Shown: positions 43,652 through 52,936, counted from the stretch's first letter. The stretch: DNA of 64,000 nt from Mesorhizobium sp. (GCA_004020645.1 SAQL01000031.1:1-64000); one strand, 5' to 3'. Notes: a model not told the origin generated them from the letters alone. Made by a program: numbers and translations.

Positions 43652-45454
43652 ATGACAGTCACGGCCGACATAGGCGAGGTAGCGTCCTCCAGGAATGTAC
43701 CGTTTACCCGCGATCGTCAGGGGTACAGGGTGGTACCGGCCAGGCATCCATGGCGCGTGGTCGGCACTGTCCTCGCCGTCGTGATCATCTTCTTCACGCT
43801 GCAATCCATCCTGACCAATCCGAGATGGGGCTGGGATGTCTTTGCCCGTTTCTTCCTCTCCGAACCCGTGCTGGTCGGCCTTGGCCGAACACTGCTCCTG
43901 ACCGTGCTCGCCTCCGCGCTCGGCTTTCTTCTTGGGACGTTGCTGGCTTTCGCCCGCGTCTCTCCCTCGCCGCTGCTGTCGGGCGTGTCATGGGCCTACA
44001 TCTGGCTGCTGCGCTCCATCCCGCTCATCGTGCTGCTGCTCGTCCTCAACAATCTCGGCTATCTCTATCCGACCATCGATGTCGGCGTGCCTTTCACCAG
44101 CCTGCTGTTTGCCCAGTACAACACCGTCGAGGTGTTCAGCCCGTTCTGGGTGGCGGTGGTCGGGTTGAGCCTCAACCAGGCCGCCTTCTCGGCCGAGATC
44201 ATCCGCGGCGGAATTCTTTCGGTCGACCAGGGTCAGCATGAGGCGGCCGCCGCGCTCGGTCTGTCGCGGCGCCGACAGGCGCTGAGCATCGTGCTGCCGC
44301 AAGCCATGCGCGCCATCCTGCCCAGCGGCTTCAACGAAATCATCGGCTTGGCCAAGTCCACCTCGATGGTCTACGTGCTCGCCCTGCCCGAGCTCTTCTA
44401 CACCGTCCAGGTCATCTATAAGCGCAATCTGGAAGTGATCCCGCTCCTGATGGTGGCGACCATCTGGTACCTCATCATCATGAGCGTGCTGTCGGTCATC
44501 CAGCTCGGCATCGAGCGGCGCTTTTCGCGCGGCGCCGTGCGCACGCCGTCCGGCCCTCTCTTGCCAAACGCCCTTGGTTTCCTCTCCGGACGCGGTGCTG
44601 CGCCGGCAGTAAAACCCCCTTCTCCAGCCCCTGCATCGACCACTGCGGCTCGCAAGCCATTGGTGACCCCAGGCGAAAAACTTGCACGCCGCGGCATCGG
44701 GCGCGTCGAAATCCGCGACGTCTCCAAACGTTTCGGCGCGCTGACGGTTCTCGACGGCGTCGACCTCGATCTCGCGCCGGGATCGGTGACGGCGATCGTC
44801 GGCCCGTCGGGTGCCGGCAAGTCGACGCTGTTGCGCACCATCAACCATCTCGAGCGCACTGACACCGGGTTCGTGACCATCGACGACGAGCTGGTAGGCT
44901 ACCACCGCGACGGTCATACGCTTTTCGAGCTGAAGGAAGCTGCCATTCGCCGGCGCCGCGCGGCGATCGGCATGGTGTTCCAGAACTTCAACCTGTTCCC
45001 GCATCTGACGGTGATCGAGAACATCATCGAGGCGCCGGTCTCCGTGCAGGGCGTCGCGCGCGACGAGGCGGTTGAACTGGCGAAGGATCTGCTCGCCCGC
45101 ATCGGCCTGCCGGAGAAGGCCGACGCCTATCCGCGCCACCTCTCCGGCGGCCAGCAGCAGCGCGTCGCCATCGCCAGGGCGCTGGCGCTGAAGCCGAAGG
45201 TGCTGCTCTTCGACGAGCCGACCTCGGCGCTCGACCCCGAGCTCGTCGGCGAGGTGCTTGACGTCATCAGGGAGCTGGCGACCTCGGGCACGACGATGGT
45301 GATCGTCACGCACGAGATCGGGTTTGCCCGCGAAGTCGCTGACACCATCGTCTTCATGGACAGCGGCAAGATCCTCGAGGTCGGAACGCCGTCCAGGGTG
45401 TTCACGGCACCCAGCCATCAGCGCACGCGCGAATTCCTCGCCAAGGTTCTCTAG
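43652..45454 (+). CDS. Amino-acid ABC transporter, permease fused to ATPase
   Basis: A 600-aa fusion. Residues about 45-300 are a HisM/GlnP-like permease with five helices and the coupling motif AAAALGLSRRRQALSIVLPQA. A Pro/Ala linker follows (about 315-345). Residues 355-600 are a polar-amino-acid ATPase: Walker A IVGPSGAGKSTLLR, signature HLSGGQQQRVAIARAL, Walker B LLFDEPTSALDP, H-loop VTHEIGFA. ATG 43652 is chosen; GGAG is twelve bases upstream. With the two binding proteins that follow, it would import a cystine-like compound. Confidence 0.88.
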   Translation: MTVTADIGEVASSRNVPFTRDRQGYRVVPARHPWRVVGTVLAVVIIFFTLQSILTNPRWGWDVFARFFLSEPVLVGLGRTLLLTVLASALGFLLGTLLAFARVSPSPLLSGVSWAYIWLLRSIPLIVLLLVLNNLGYLYPTIDVGVPFTSLLFAQYNTVEVFSPFWVAVVGLSLNQAAFSAEIIRGGILSVDQGQHEAAAALGLSRRRQALSIVLPQAMRAILPSGFNEIIGLAKSTSMVYVLALPELFYTVQVIYKRNLEVIPLLMVATIWYLIIMSVLSVIQLGIERRFSRGAVRTPSGPLLPNALGFLSGRGAAPAVKPPSPAPASTTAARKPLVTPGEKLARRGIGRVEIRDVSKRFGALTVLDGVDLDLAPGSVTAIVGPSGAGKSTLLRTINHLERTDTGFVTIDDELVGYHRDGHTLFELKEAAIRRRRAAIGMVFQNFNLFPHLTVIENIIEAPVSVQGVARDEAVELAKDLLARIGLPEKADAYPRHLSGGQQQRVAIARALALKPKVLLFDEPTSALDPELVGEVLDVIRELATSGTTMVIVTHEIGFAREVADTIVFMDSGKILEVGTPSRVFTAPSHQRTREFLAKVL

Positions 45455-45564
45455 CGTCCGGAACTTTCAGCGAAACCGTGCCGGCGGCGTGTGCGAACCG
45501 CCGGCCTTCCAGCCCCCTGCCGGGAGCGTCAACCCCGCACGTCCATCATGCAAGGAGAGACCCC

Positions 45565-46506
45565 ATGACACTGTACCGAAAACCACTATCCCTCGCCTTC
45601 GGCGCGGTCCTGTCCGCCATCACTTTCGCCTCCGCCGCCCAGGCGGCGGAATTCGATCTCAGCCCCGAGCAGCCCGGCCGCATCCATGCGGAGAAGAGCG
45701 ACAAGGCGGCGGCGGCCATCTCGCCGAATTTCAAGTTCGCCAGGGAAGGCTACCTCACCGTCGCCACCAATCCCGGGAACCCGCCGTTGGGCACTTACGC
45801 AACCGACGCCAAGACCGTGGTCGGATCGGATCCCGACATCACCGTGCTGATCGCCGAAACGCTCGGACTGAAGCTCGATCTGGTGCCGGTCGCATGGGCC
45901 GACTGGCCGCTCGGCCTTGCTTCCGGGAAATACGATGCCGTCATCAGCAACGTCACCGTGACGGAAGAGCGCAAGGAGAAGTTCGATTTCTCGACCTACC
46001 GCCAGGACGTGCTCGGTTTCTACGTGAAAGCCGACAGCAAGGTCACCTCGATCAAGGAGCCGAAGGATATTGCCGGTCTCAAGATCATTACCAGCGCCGG
46101 CACCAATCAGGAGAAGATCCTGCTGGAATGGGATCGCGAGAATGTTGCGGCCGGTCTGAAGCCGATCGAAGCGCAATACTACGACGATTCGGCGGCTAGC
46201 CAGCTGGCCCTGCAATCGGGACGTGCCGATGCCGAGTTCAATCCAAACGCCACGCTTGCCTACGCCGCCGCCGTGAACGGCAAGACCAAGCTGGTTGGCA
46301 TTGTCAACGGTGGCTGGCCGCTGACCGCCGAGATCGCTGTGGCAACACGCAAGGGCAGCGGCCTGGCCGACGCCGTCACGCTCGCCATCAACGAGCTGAT
46401 CGCCAGCGGCAAATATGGCGAGGTGCTGAAGAAGTGGAGCCTCACCGCCGAAGCCATCGACCAGTCGCGCACCAATCCGCCCGGCCTGCCCAAGCCCAAC
46501 AGCTGA
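45565..46506 (+). CDS. Amino-acid ABC transporter substrate-binding protein 1
   Basis: A 313-aa family-3 periplasmic binding protein. Signal peptide to about residue 26 (ASAAQAAE), then LTVATNPGNPPLGTYATDAK, GSDPDITVLIAETLGLKL, WPLGLASGKYDAVISNVTVTEERK-type motifs (in two segments). AAGGAG stands just before ATG 45565. It is a close paralogue of the next gene, and both follow the transporter, giving it two ligand receptors. Confidence 0.85.
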   Translation: MTLYRKPLSLAFGAVLSAITFASAAQAAEFDLSPEQPGRIHAEKSDKAAAAISPNFKFAREGYLTVATNPGNPPLGTYATDAKTVVGSDPDITVLIAETLGLKLDLVPVAWADWPLGLASGKYDAVISNVTVTEERKEKFDFSTYRQDVLGFYVKADSKVTSIKEPKDIAGLKIITSAGTNQEKILLEWDRENVAAGLKPIEAQYYDDSAASQLALQSGRADAEFNPNATLAYAAAVNGKTKLVGIVNGGWPLTAEIAVATRKGSGLADAVTLAINELIASGKYGEVLKKWSLTAEAIDQSRTNPPGLPKPNS

Positions 46507-46606
46507 GCCAAACACGTTGGAAGCGGACGCTGTCGGCGTCCGCCTCTTCCGTCATGCATGCGTGCGCACGACGTGCCCAGACAACACCGCGAAAATTGGA
46601 AATTCA

Positions 46607-47545
46607 ATGTTCTTGCGAACCAAAGCGATCCCTGCCGTCATCGGCATTTCGGCGTTTCTGACGGCCTCCCTCGTGTCGCTCGCATCGGAGCCTTTCGACC
46701 TCAGCCCCGAACAGTCCGCGCGCCCTCGGACCGAGAAGGATCCCTCCCTCATCGCGTCGATCCCGGCGCGTTTCAACTTCGTCGAGGACGGCGCCTTCAC
46801 GGTTGGCATCGCCCCTGGCGGGACGCCGCCGATTGCCACCTATGCGACCGACGCGGCAACCGTCGTCGGGGCCGATCCGGACATCGCCCAGCTGATTGCC
46901 GACAAGCTCGGCAGGAAGCTCAACCTCGCCGCGGTGGCCTGGGAGGACTGGCCGCTCGGCCTGGCGTCCGGAAAATACGATGCCGTCATCAGCAATGTCG
47001 GTGTCACCGAAGAGCGCAAGCTGAAGTTCGATTTTTCGAGCTATCGGCAGGGCCTGCATGGTTTCTACGTGAAGGTCGACAGCCCGATCACGTCGATCAA
47101 GGAGCCAAAGGATATTGCCGGGCTACGTATCATCACCGACGCCGGCACGATCCAGGAAAAGATCATGGTCGAGTGGAACAGGCTCAATGTCGAAGCAGGC
47201 CTTAAGCCCGCCGAGATCATCTATCTCGACGATACCGCCGCATCGAGCCTGGCGATCCGCTCCGGCCGCGCCGACGCGATTTTCAGCATGAATTCGGTTC
47301 AGGCCTATCAGGCAGCACTTACCGGTGAAACCAGATCGGTCGGAACCGTCAACGCCGGTTGGCCGCTGACAACGGATGTCGGCGTCGTGACAAAGAAAGA
47401 TAGCGGCATCGCCGACGCGATCACCGCGGCACTCAACGAAACCATCAAGGAAGGGACTTACGCGAAGGCGCTCGCAAGATGGAGCCTCTCCTCCGAACAG
47501 ATCGCGCAGTCGCGGACCAATCCGCCCGGACTGAAGAAATACTAG
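46607..47545 (+). CDS. Amino-acid ABC transporter substrate-binding protein 2
   Basis: A 312-aa paralogue of the preceding protein. Identical stretches include WPLGLASGKYDAVISNV and ITSIKEPKDIAGL, and both end QSRTNPPGL. The signal peptide and central region differ, so ligand preference may differ. ATG 46607. The tandem arrangement indicates local duplication. Confidence 0.85.
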   Translation: MFLRTKAIPAVIGISAFLTASLVSLASEPFDLSPEQSARPRTEKDPSLIASIPARFNFVEDGAFTVGIAPGGTPPIATYATDAATVVGADPDIAQLIADKLGRKLNLAAVAWEDWPLGLASGKYDAVISNVGVTEERKLKFDFSSYRQGLHGFYVKVDSPITSIKEPKDIAGLRIITDAGTIQEKIMVEWNRLNVEAGLKPAEIIYLDDTAASSLAIRSGRADAIFSMNSVQAYQAALTGETRSVGTVNAGWPLTTDVGVVTKKDSGIADAITAALNETIKEGTYAKALARWSLSSEQIAQSRTNPPGLKKY

Positions 47546-47585
47546 GGCACAGCATGGAACGGCCAGCAACAGGAAGGCAGCGGCC

Positions 47586-48632
47586 TTGACGATAATCTCG
47601 CACAGCATCCGCAGGCTAGCCATCCTCACGCCCGGCAACTACCCCGACAGCGACCCGCATTCAGGGCTTGAGAAGACGCTGCAGCTGTTTGAGCTCGGCG
47701 AGCGGCTTGGCTATGACGGCGCCTGGGTGCGGCAGCGCCATCTCGAGCCGGGCATCTCGTCGGCGGCCGCCTTCCTGGCCGCCGCGACGCAGCGCACGCG
47801 CAACATCGAACTCGGCACCGCCGTGATCCCGATCGGCTATGAAAGCCCCTACCGTCTGGCCGAAGACCTGTCGACGGTCGACGTGCTGTCACAGGGCCGG
47901 CTGAATGTCGGCCTGAGCGCCGGCTTCCTGCCGCATGCGGACATTCTCGGGCCGCGGGTCTTCGACGGCGACTGGCGGAACTTCGACTTCTCGCATCAGC
48001 GCGTTCTGCGCCTGCTCGACAATCTGCGCGGCGATCCGATCGGCGAGCCGGGCGCCATCATCGAATTCCCGGGCGGCCGCGTGCGCCCTCGCCTGCAGCC
48101 GCACGCTCCCGGGCTGCTCGACAGGATCTGGTATGGCGGGGGCTCGCTGAAGTCGGTGGAGTGGGCGGGCCGCAACGGTCTCAATCTTCTGATCGGCAAC
48201 GTCACCTCCGGTGAGGGAACGGACAACTTCTTCGAAGCGCAGGTGCATCAGCTGGAGACCTTTTTTGCCCAGCAGAATGATAGGCAAGGACGCGTGGCAC
48301 TGGGCCGGGTGATCGTGCCGTTCGACAGCGCCGATCCGCGCACGAGGAGACGCTATGCCGACTACGCGGCCGGCCGCCACGAGCGCACGCTCAAAGCGCA
48401 TGGCGAGCGCCGCACGCTGTTTGCCCGGGACATCGTCGGGACATCCGAACAGATACTGGAGCAACTGGCGCACGACCCGGTTCTGGCCAGGGTGGGCGAA
48501 TTGCGGCTCGAATTGCCGTACGGATTCGAGCAGCACGAATATGAGCAGATCACCAGCGATGTCGTCGAGCATGTCGCGCCGGCACTCGGCTGGCGGCCGC
48601 ATCCCGGCCTTACCGCGTCGCCAGCGGCGTAG
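47586..48632 (+). CDS. Luciferase-like flavin monooxygenase
   Basis: A 348-aa enzyme with ELGERLGYDGAWVRQRHLEP near residue 36, IELGTAVIPIGYESPYRLAED near 75 (two segments), and LNVGLSAGFLP. It belongs to the luciferase-like family but to neither of the two groups upstream. Start TTG 47586 has GGAAGG about nine bases upstream. Last gene of the transporter unit, it may act on the imported compound. Confidence 0.78.
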   Translation: MTIISHSIRRLAILTPGNYPDSDPHSGLEKTLQLFELGERLGYDGAWVRQRHLEPGISSAAAFLAAATQRTRNIELGTAVIPIGYESPYRLAEDLSTVDVLSQGRLNVGLSAGFLPHADILGPRVFDGDWRNFDFSHQRVLRLLDNLRGDPIGEPGAIIEFPGGRVRPRLQPHAPGLLDRIWYGGGSLKSVEWAGRNGLNLLIGNVTSGEGTDNFFEAQVHQLETFFAQQNDRQGRVALGRVIVPFDSADPRTRRRYADYAAGRHERTLKAHGERRTLFARDIVGTSEQILEQLAHDPVLARVGELRLELPYGFEQHEYEQITSDVVEHVAPALGWRPHPGLTASPAA

Positions 48633-48926
48633 AAGCACTCTCATTGGGGCGGTCAAGATACCTCCCAGATGAGCTCCGGCGGCACCGTCCGGACCCACTG
48701 CGAGAAGGAAGTGCGGCCTTCCCCGTCACCGCCGAGTAGACCGCCCGGCGCACATCCTGCTCACGTTGCATGACCTTGCCCAAGCGCCGCCCTTTTTGGG
48801 ATAGATCACTTTGCCGGGCGCGGATTCCGCCCCACGCATCGCGATGAAAATATTTCCCGAAGCCGCAAAAGATCGTCGAAGATTTTCTTCAGAAGGGCAA
48901 AAAAGGCAACGTTGAATGCATATAAT

Positions 48927-48945
48927 TTCTATTAATTCGATAGAG
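48927..48945. promoter_or_regulatory. Operator-like site before the sulfate-binding protein
   Basis: TTCTATTAATTCGATAGAG shares 14 of 19 positions with the core at 39278-39296, including TCTA-n9-TAGA. It is 28 bp before the ATG at 48973. The rest of the 48633-48972 gap holds no gene. Confidence 0.45.
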
Positions 48946-48972
48946 TTCGACCATTATCAACGGAGGCGGAAA

Positions 48973-50001
48973 ATGACCAAACCTCATTTCAGGAAACTGC
49001 TTGGCGCGCTGGTCGCCACATCTGTCCAGTTCGGTACGCTCGGTTTCGCGTTTGCCGATACCACCATTCTCAACGTGTCCTACGACCCGACACGCGAACT
49101 CTACAAGGCTTATGACGAGGCCTTCGCTGCGCACTGGAAGGCCGAGACCGGCGAGACCGTCACCATCCAGCAGTCGCATGGCGGATCGGGCGCGCAGGCT
49201 CGCGCCGTGATCGACGGCCTCAACGCCGACGTGGTGACGCTAGCGCTCGAGGGCGACATCAATGCCATCGTCTCCAAGTCCAAGAAAATCAATCCCGACT
49301 GGCGTAAGAAGTTCGAGAACAATTCGGCGCCCTATACGTCGACCATTGTCTTCCTGGTCCGTAAGGGCAACCCCAAGGGCATCAAGGATTGGGGCGACCT
49401 GGTCAAGGACGGCGTCCAGGTGATCACTCCGAACCCGAAGACCTCCGGCGGCGCGCGCTGGAACTACCTGGCAGCCTGGGCCTATGCCAACGCCAATGAC
49501 GGCGGCGACGAAGCCAAGACCAAGGAGTTCGTCGGCAAGCTCTATGCCAACGCCCCGGTGCTTGACACCGGCGCGCGCGGTTCGACCGTGACCTTCGCGC
49601 AAAAGGGCTTGGGCGACGTGCTGATCGCCTGGGAAAACGATGCCTATCTGGCGCTCGACGAGTTCGGCGCCGACAATTTCGACATCGTCTATCCGCCGAC
49701 GTCGATCCTTGCCGAGCCGCCGGTGGCCGTTGTCGACGCCAATGTCGACGCCAAGGGCACGCGCAAGGTGGCCGAGGCCTATCTGAGCTACCTCTATTCG
49801 AAGGAAGGCCAGACCATCATCGCAAAGAACCACTATCGGCCTTCCAAGCCGGAACTGGTGGCGCCGGCGGACTTGCCCAAGACGCCCGAGATCAAGCTGA
49901 TCTCGATCGACGATCCGCTTTTCGGCGGCTGGAAGAAGGCACAGCCTTATCATTTCGGTGACGGTGGTATATTCGACCAGATATATAAGCCGGCCCAGTA
50001 A
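48973..50001 (+). CDS. sbp: Sulfate-binding protein (Sbp/CysP type)
   Basis: A 342-aa periplasmic protein. Signal peptide to about residue 28 (GFAFAD), then LNVSYDPTRELYKAYDEAF, VTIQQSHGGSGAQARAVIDG and PKTSGGARWNYLAAW, the PROSITE-type marks of sulfate/thiosulfate-binding proteins. ATG 48973 has GGAGG upstream. No cysT, cysW or cysA follows, so it must work with a transporter encoded elsewhere or act only in binding. Confidence 0.88.
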   Translation: MTKPHFRKLLGALVATSVQFGTLGFAFADTTILNVSYDPTRELYKAYDEAFAAHWKAETGETVTIQQSHGGSGAQARAVIDGLNADVVTLALEGDINAIVSKSKKINPDWRKKFENNSAPYTSTIVFLVRKGNPKGIKDWGDLVKDGVQVITPNPKTSGGARWNYLAAWAYANANDGGDEAKTKEFVGKLYANAPVLDTGARGSTVTFAQKGLGDVLIAWENDAYLALDEFGADNFDIVYPPTSILAEPPVAVVDANVDAKGTRKVAEAYLSYLYSKEGQTIIAKNHYRPSKPELVAPADLPKTPEIKLISIDDPLFGGWKKAQPYHFGDGGIFDQIYKPAQ

Positions 50002-50009
50002 GGCCGGTG

Positions 50010-50038
50010 GCCGGGGAGCCCGATCGGCTTGCCCCGGC
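50010..50038 (+). terminator. Hairpin after the sulfate-binding protein gene
   Basis: GCCGGGG (50010-50016) pairs with CCCCGGC (50032-50038), and AGCC with GGCT inside it, giving an 11-bp stem with a small bulge. It begins 9 bp after the stop codon. There is no T-run, so termination strength is uncertain. Confidence 0.45.
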
Positions 50039-50119
50039 TGGCAGCGCCCTCGAAGCCCGATCTGGTTGAGTAAGAAGGGACGATTCAGAACAGCATGACC
50101 ACAGCACCCGCCCAGGCGG

Positions 50120-50470
50120 GGTGGCAGTGCACGCCATGTTCAGAGCCGCACGTGCCAGGTACTCTCGATTGATATCCACCCCGCCCGCATGGGAGATGGG
50201 ATTATGCTTGACCACGGAAATGGACCGCGAAACGGCCGTCGTCGATGACGACGTTTCCATTCTCTGGGATGTCACCTTGGCGGCACGGTCAAGGAACCGG
50301 AGACCGGCACCCGAAAAATCGCCGAGGAGCGCCCATAGGCGCTGGCGCCAAAGTCCTCGGAAATATTGAAATGGGTGTCGGTGCCAAGGTTGAGCGGGCA
50401 AGTGTTGTCGTCTCGTCAGTTGAGGCCTGCGGCGTGGCAATCAGGGGTTCTTCCGCCCGTTCGGTGCAGA
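50120..50470 (+). pseudogene. cysE: Serine O-acetyltransferase (cysE) remnant
   Basis: Pieces of CysE appear in order but in different frames: IDIHPARMGDGIMLDHG, then ETAVVDDDVSIL, DVTL, GDRHPK, and GAPIGAGAKVLGNIEMGVGAKV. At least two frameshifts separate them, and no start or complete N-terminal domain is present. CysE makes O-acetylserine for cysteine synthesis, so its loss beside sulfur-scavenging genes fits a once larger sulfur island. Confidence 0.7.
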
Positions 50471-50689
50471 TTGCGGGATTCACGGACGGTGCGAATAAGT
50501 TCATAGAGTCGCAATCGCAATCGACGCCGTGATTTGCCCGTACTCCATGCCTTCCGCTTGCTGGTTTCATCCGAGCTTTCGATTGTCCAAATTCTCCCGC
50601 AGGCCGATAGGGTGCCCCTGGTGCGTGATCGCTGTCGCTTCGGTGATCAGCAGCCCTGCCGTGGCGCGCTGTGCGTAATAGGTGACGGC

Positions 50690-50809
50690 GAGGTCTCGCG
50701 GCACGGCATTCGGCGAACGGTTGCGCGTCTCCGCGAGGACCTGATCGAGGACGTGGCGCAAATCGTGCGCACCCTTTTTCAGCCGCACCCTCGAGCGGCG
50801 CCGACGTAA
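50690..50809 (+). pseudogene. Fragment of the antitoxin-like gene found at 37925
   Basis: RLREDLIEDVAQIVRTLFQPH at the end of this frame is nearly the same as LREDLIEDVARIARTLYQPH of the 37925 protein, and the DNA is similar over about 80 bases. Upstream sequence keeps only traces in shifted frames. No complete gene is present. Confidence 0.55.
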
Positions 50810-51111
50810 GACCAACAGCCTGTTTCAGTGTCGAACTTGAACCGCCGCTCGAAAAAATCGCGGGGACCGGCGTTGCCGCCGGCCCAAAGTAGGCCGCCAG
50901 GGCGAGGGCCGCAAAAGTAGCCCGTGCATCCAACCCCTTCTCTGGTAACAATCCCGCTTGAATATCGAGGCGCGTTCCTCAAGCGCGGCCGGCTGAATGT
51001 CTCCCGCCGAACATTCCCCAACTTATCCCAAATGGGTGATATGCAGGCCGACACAAGAACCCAAACTACCGTCCTCTAAGGTCATCGCACGCCACCTAAA
51101 GGGGACGAAAA
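50810..51111. other. Gap without a recognised feature
   Basis: About 300 bases between the antitoxin-like fragment and the Cys-rich exported protein. No gene or clear repeat was seen. Only the ribosome site AGGGGAC for the next gene, near its right edge, is evident. Confidence 0.4.
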
Positions 51112-51402
51112 ATGAAGATACTCCCAGTCGTAGTCGCACTTTCTGCGCTGAGCCTTCCGTATCAGGCAAGCGCCGGCTCAGAAACCCAGTCACAAAATGC
51201 CGACGTTCCAGCGATTGTCTACATAAACCTTCCGCTCATGACCGAAAGCCTCAAGCACTTGCACCTGGCTCCGTCGAACAGGCTTCTTCATCACGTGAGC
51301 CAGTGCACAAAGGGTTGCGAGATAGTGTATCGACATTGCAAGGCGGTCGGGGCGCCGAATTGCGAAAACAACTATAACGTTTGCATGAATTCGTGCGACT
51401 AG
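51112..51402 (+). CDS. Small exported Cys-rich protein
   Basis: A 96-aa protein with a signal peptide (cleavage near residue 21, QASAGS). The C-terminal part holds six Cys in CTKGCEIVYRHC, then NCENNYNVCMNSC, likely a disulfide-knotted small periplasmic or secreted protein. ATG 51112 follows AGGGGAC. No family recognised. Confidence 0.6.
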   Translation: MKILPVVVALSALSLPYQASAGSETQSQNADVPAIVYINLPLMTESLKHLHLAPSNRLLHHVSQCTKGCEIVYRHCKAVGAPNCENNYNVCMNSCD

Positions 51403-51464
51403 CACCAGATTTGCTTATCGCGACAATTCCGGCACCAACGCAAAAGCCTGACCGGCGTGCCTGA

Positions 51465-52600
51465 TCAATGGGAGCGCCGCTCATCGGAAGGCACGCGATC
51501 GATGATGTTGGATGCACTCGCCACGCCACCGAGAAGCTTTACCAACTCGGTCTGCCTATGTGTTCCGGTCTTGGCGAAAATCGCCTTGAGCTGCACGCGT
51601 ACTGTATCGATCGAGACCCGCCGCGCCCGCGCGATTTCTTCGAGCGACGCGCCCGACAGTATGCTGTTCGTAATGGAAATCTCCGCCGGTGTGAAATCGA
51701 AGAGGCTGAGCAGGATTTCGGGCGCTATCTTTTGGCTTGTTTCGCTTGACGCGAATATTATCAAGGAGTCCGCGACTGGGAATATGTCCCTTCCGGCCCC
51801 GGCCACAGGAAGGACATGCACGATGATCATCGGGCACTCTTCGGTCGAGGCGATGGGAAATGTTCCGTTCCGAAATGTTGCCGGCTTGTCCAGGATGCTG
51901 GCCCACCTCTTGTCGGCCGATGCCTGCTGGAACGTCAGGCGACTGCGCCGATCTTGGGCGACGCCGGGCATCAGTTTTTCGAAAAGGCTGTTTGCCAATG
52001 TCAATCGGCCATCTCTCAGCGCGGCAGCCGGCAATCCAACGGAATTGAGCACTTCCACCGCGGCGTGAAGCTGAGCGAATCTCAACCTTGCGGTCAGAGT
52101 GCAAGCTCGTGCGATATGCGGCCTCAACCAAGTAAGCCTGTCGACAAGTGACGGGTCTAACGGTCCCGCGTCAAAGCTCCTATGGACCGAAAATTTCACC
52201 GTATCCCCATTTGGCGACATTATGTTGGTTCCAGCGTGCCAGTACATGCCGTATGGCCGCATGAAATGTTGATAGTAGTGGCTTTCCTCCATCTCCCTGG
52301 CCGACATCACCTCCGTGTCGAGAACAAAGCGAGGTTGTGAAACAGGCGCTCGGCGCTCTGGACATACGGGTTCTTGGCGAGCCAGTTGTCCCGCAGATAG
52401 ACAACCAGTTTTGGGAAAGCGTTCTCGTTGGCAGTCCATCCTGCGAGAGTATGATCGCGGACTGACATGATTGCCCCATCGGTGCAGTCGCACAGGTGGG
52501 CCAAGGTCTCCAGAACACCCCTGCCGCCCCATTTCTCAGGGATCGTGGCAGCTTCGTACAGGCGGTCGATGATGGCTTCGTTTTGCTCATCATGCAGCAT
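51465..52600 (-). pseudogene. LuxR-family regulator split by a frameshift
   Basis: ATG 52600 (with GGAG upstream) begins IIDRLYEAATIPEKWGGRGV and continues through FPKLVVYLRDNWLAKNPY to RLFHN. The frame then ends shortly, while the next frame carries on in register from PRFVLDTEVMSAREMEESHYY (near 52335) to a LuxR HTH at the end (FTPAEISITNSILSGASLEE, IARARRVSIDTVRVQL). One base gained or lost near 52335 explains this. With the frame restored the protein would be about 375 aa. It may be a true mutation or a sequence error. Confidence 0.7.
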
Positions 52601-52756
52601 CTCGCGCTCCCGTATCGTACCCCGTTTGGGGAATGCGCTTTCTTTCTAGCCGATCCATGTTTACCTCACCACCCAAACATTAGCGCCGTTCGAAATTGAG
52701 AACGGCCTTAATCAACGGGCCAATGGCAACTTGAGACCGCTGTCGGAGAAGTCAAA

Positions 52757-52936
52757 ATGGAGTACATCGCGGGTTTCATCATTGCCGCAGCGATCGGGGC
52801 CTGCGTGACCAGGGATGCCAATAGTCGCGGAATGAATGGAAGGTTTTGGGGGATTTCCACCATCCTGGTGATGATCGTCGCCCTTCCAATATATCTGATT
52901 GTTCGAAAGCCGCGGCCTGAGGCGAGCTCTCACTGA
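52757..52936 (+). CDS. Small membrane protein, 59 aa
   Basis: A 59-aa frame with GGAGAA six bases before ATG 52757. It has two hydrophobic segments (YIAGFIIAAAIGAC and ISTILVMIVALPIYLIV) joined by a polar loop (TRDANSRGMNGRFWG). No family recognised. It ends by overlapping the convergent PAN-domain gene by 7 bp. Confidence 0.55.
   Translation: MEYIAGFIIAAAIGACVTRDANSRGMNGRFWGISTILVMIVALPIYLIVRKPRPEASSH

Noticed and set aside
50289..50951. 220-codon minus frame over the cysE remnant
   Set aside because: The plus strand holds ordered CysE motifs; the minus frame has none.
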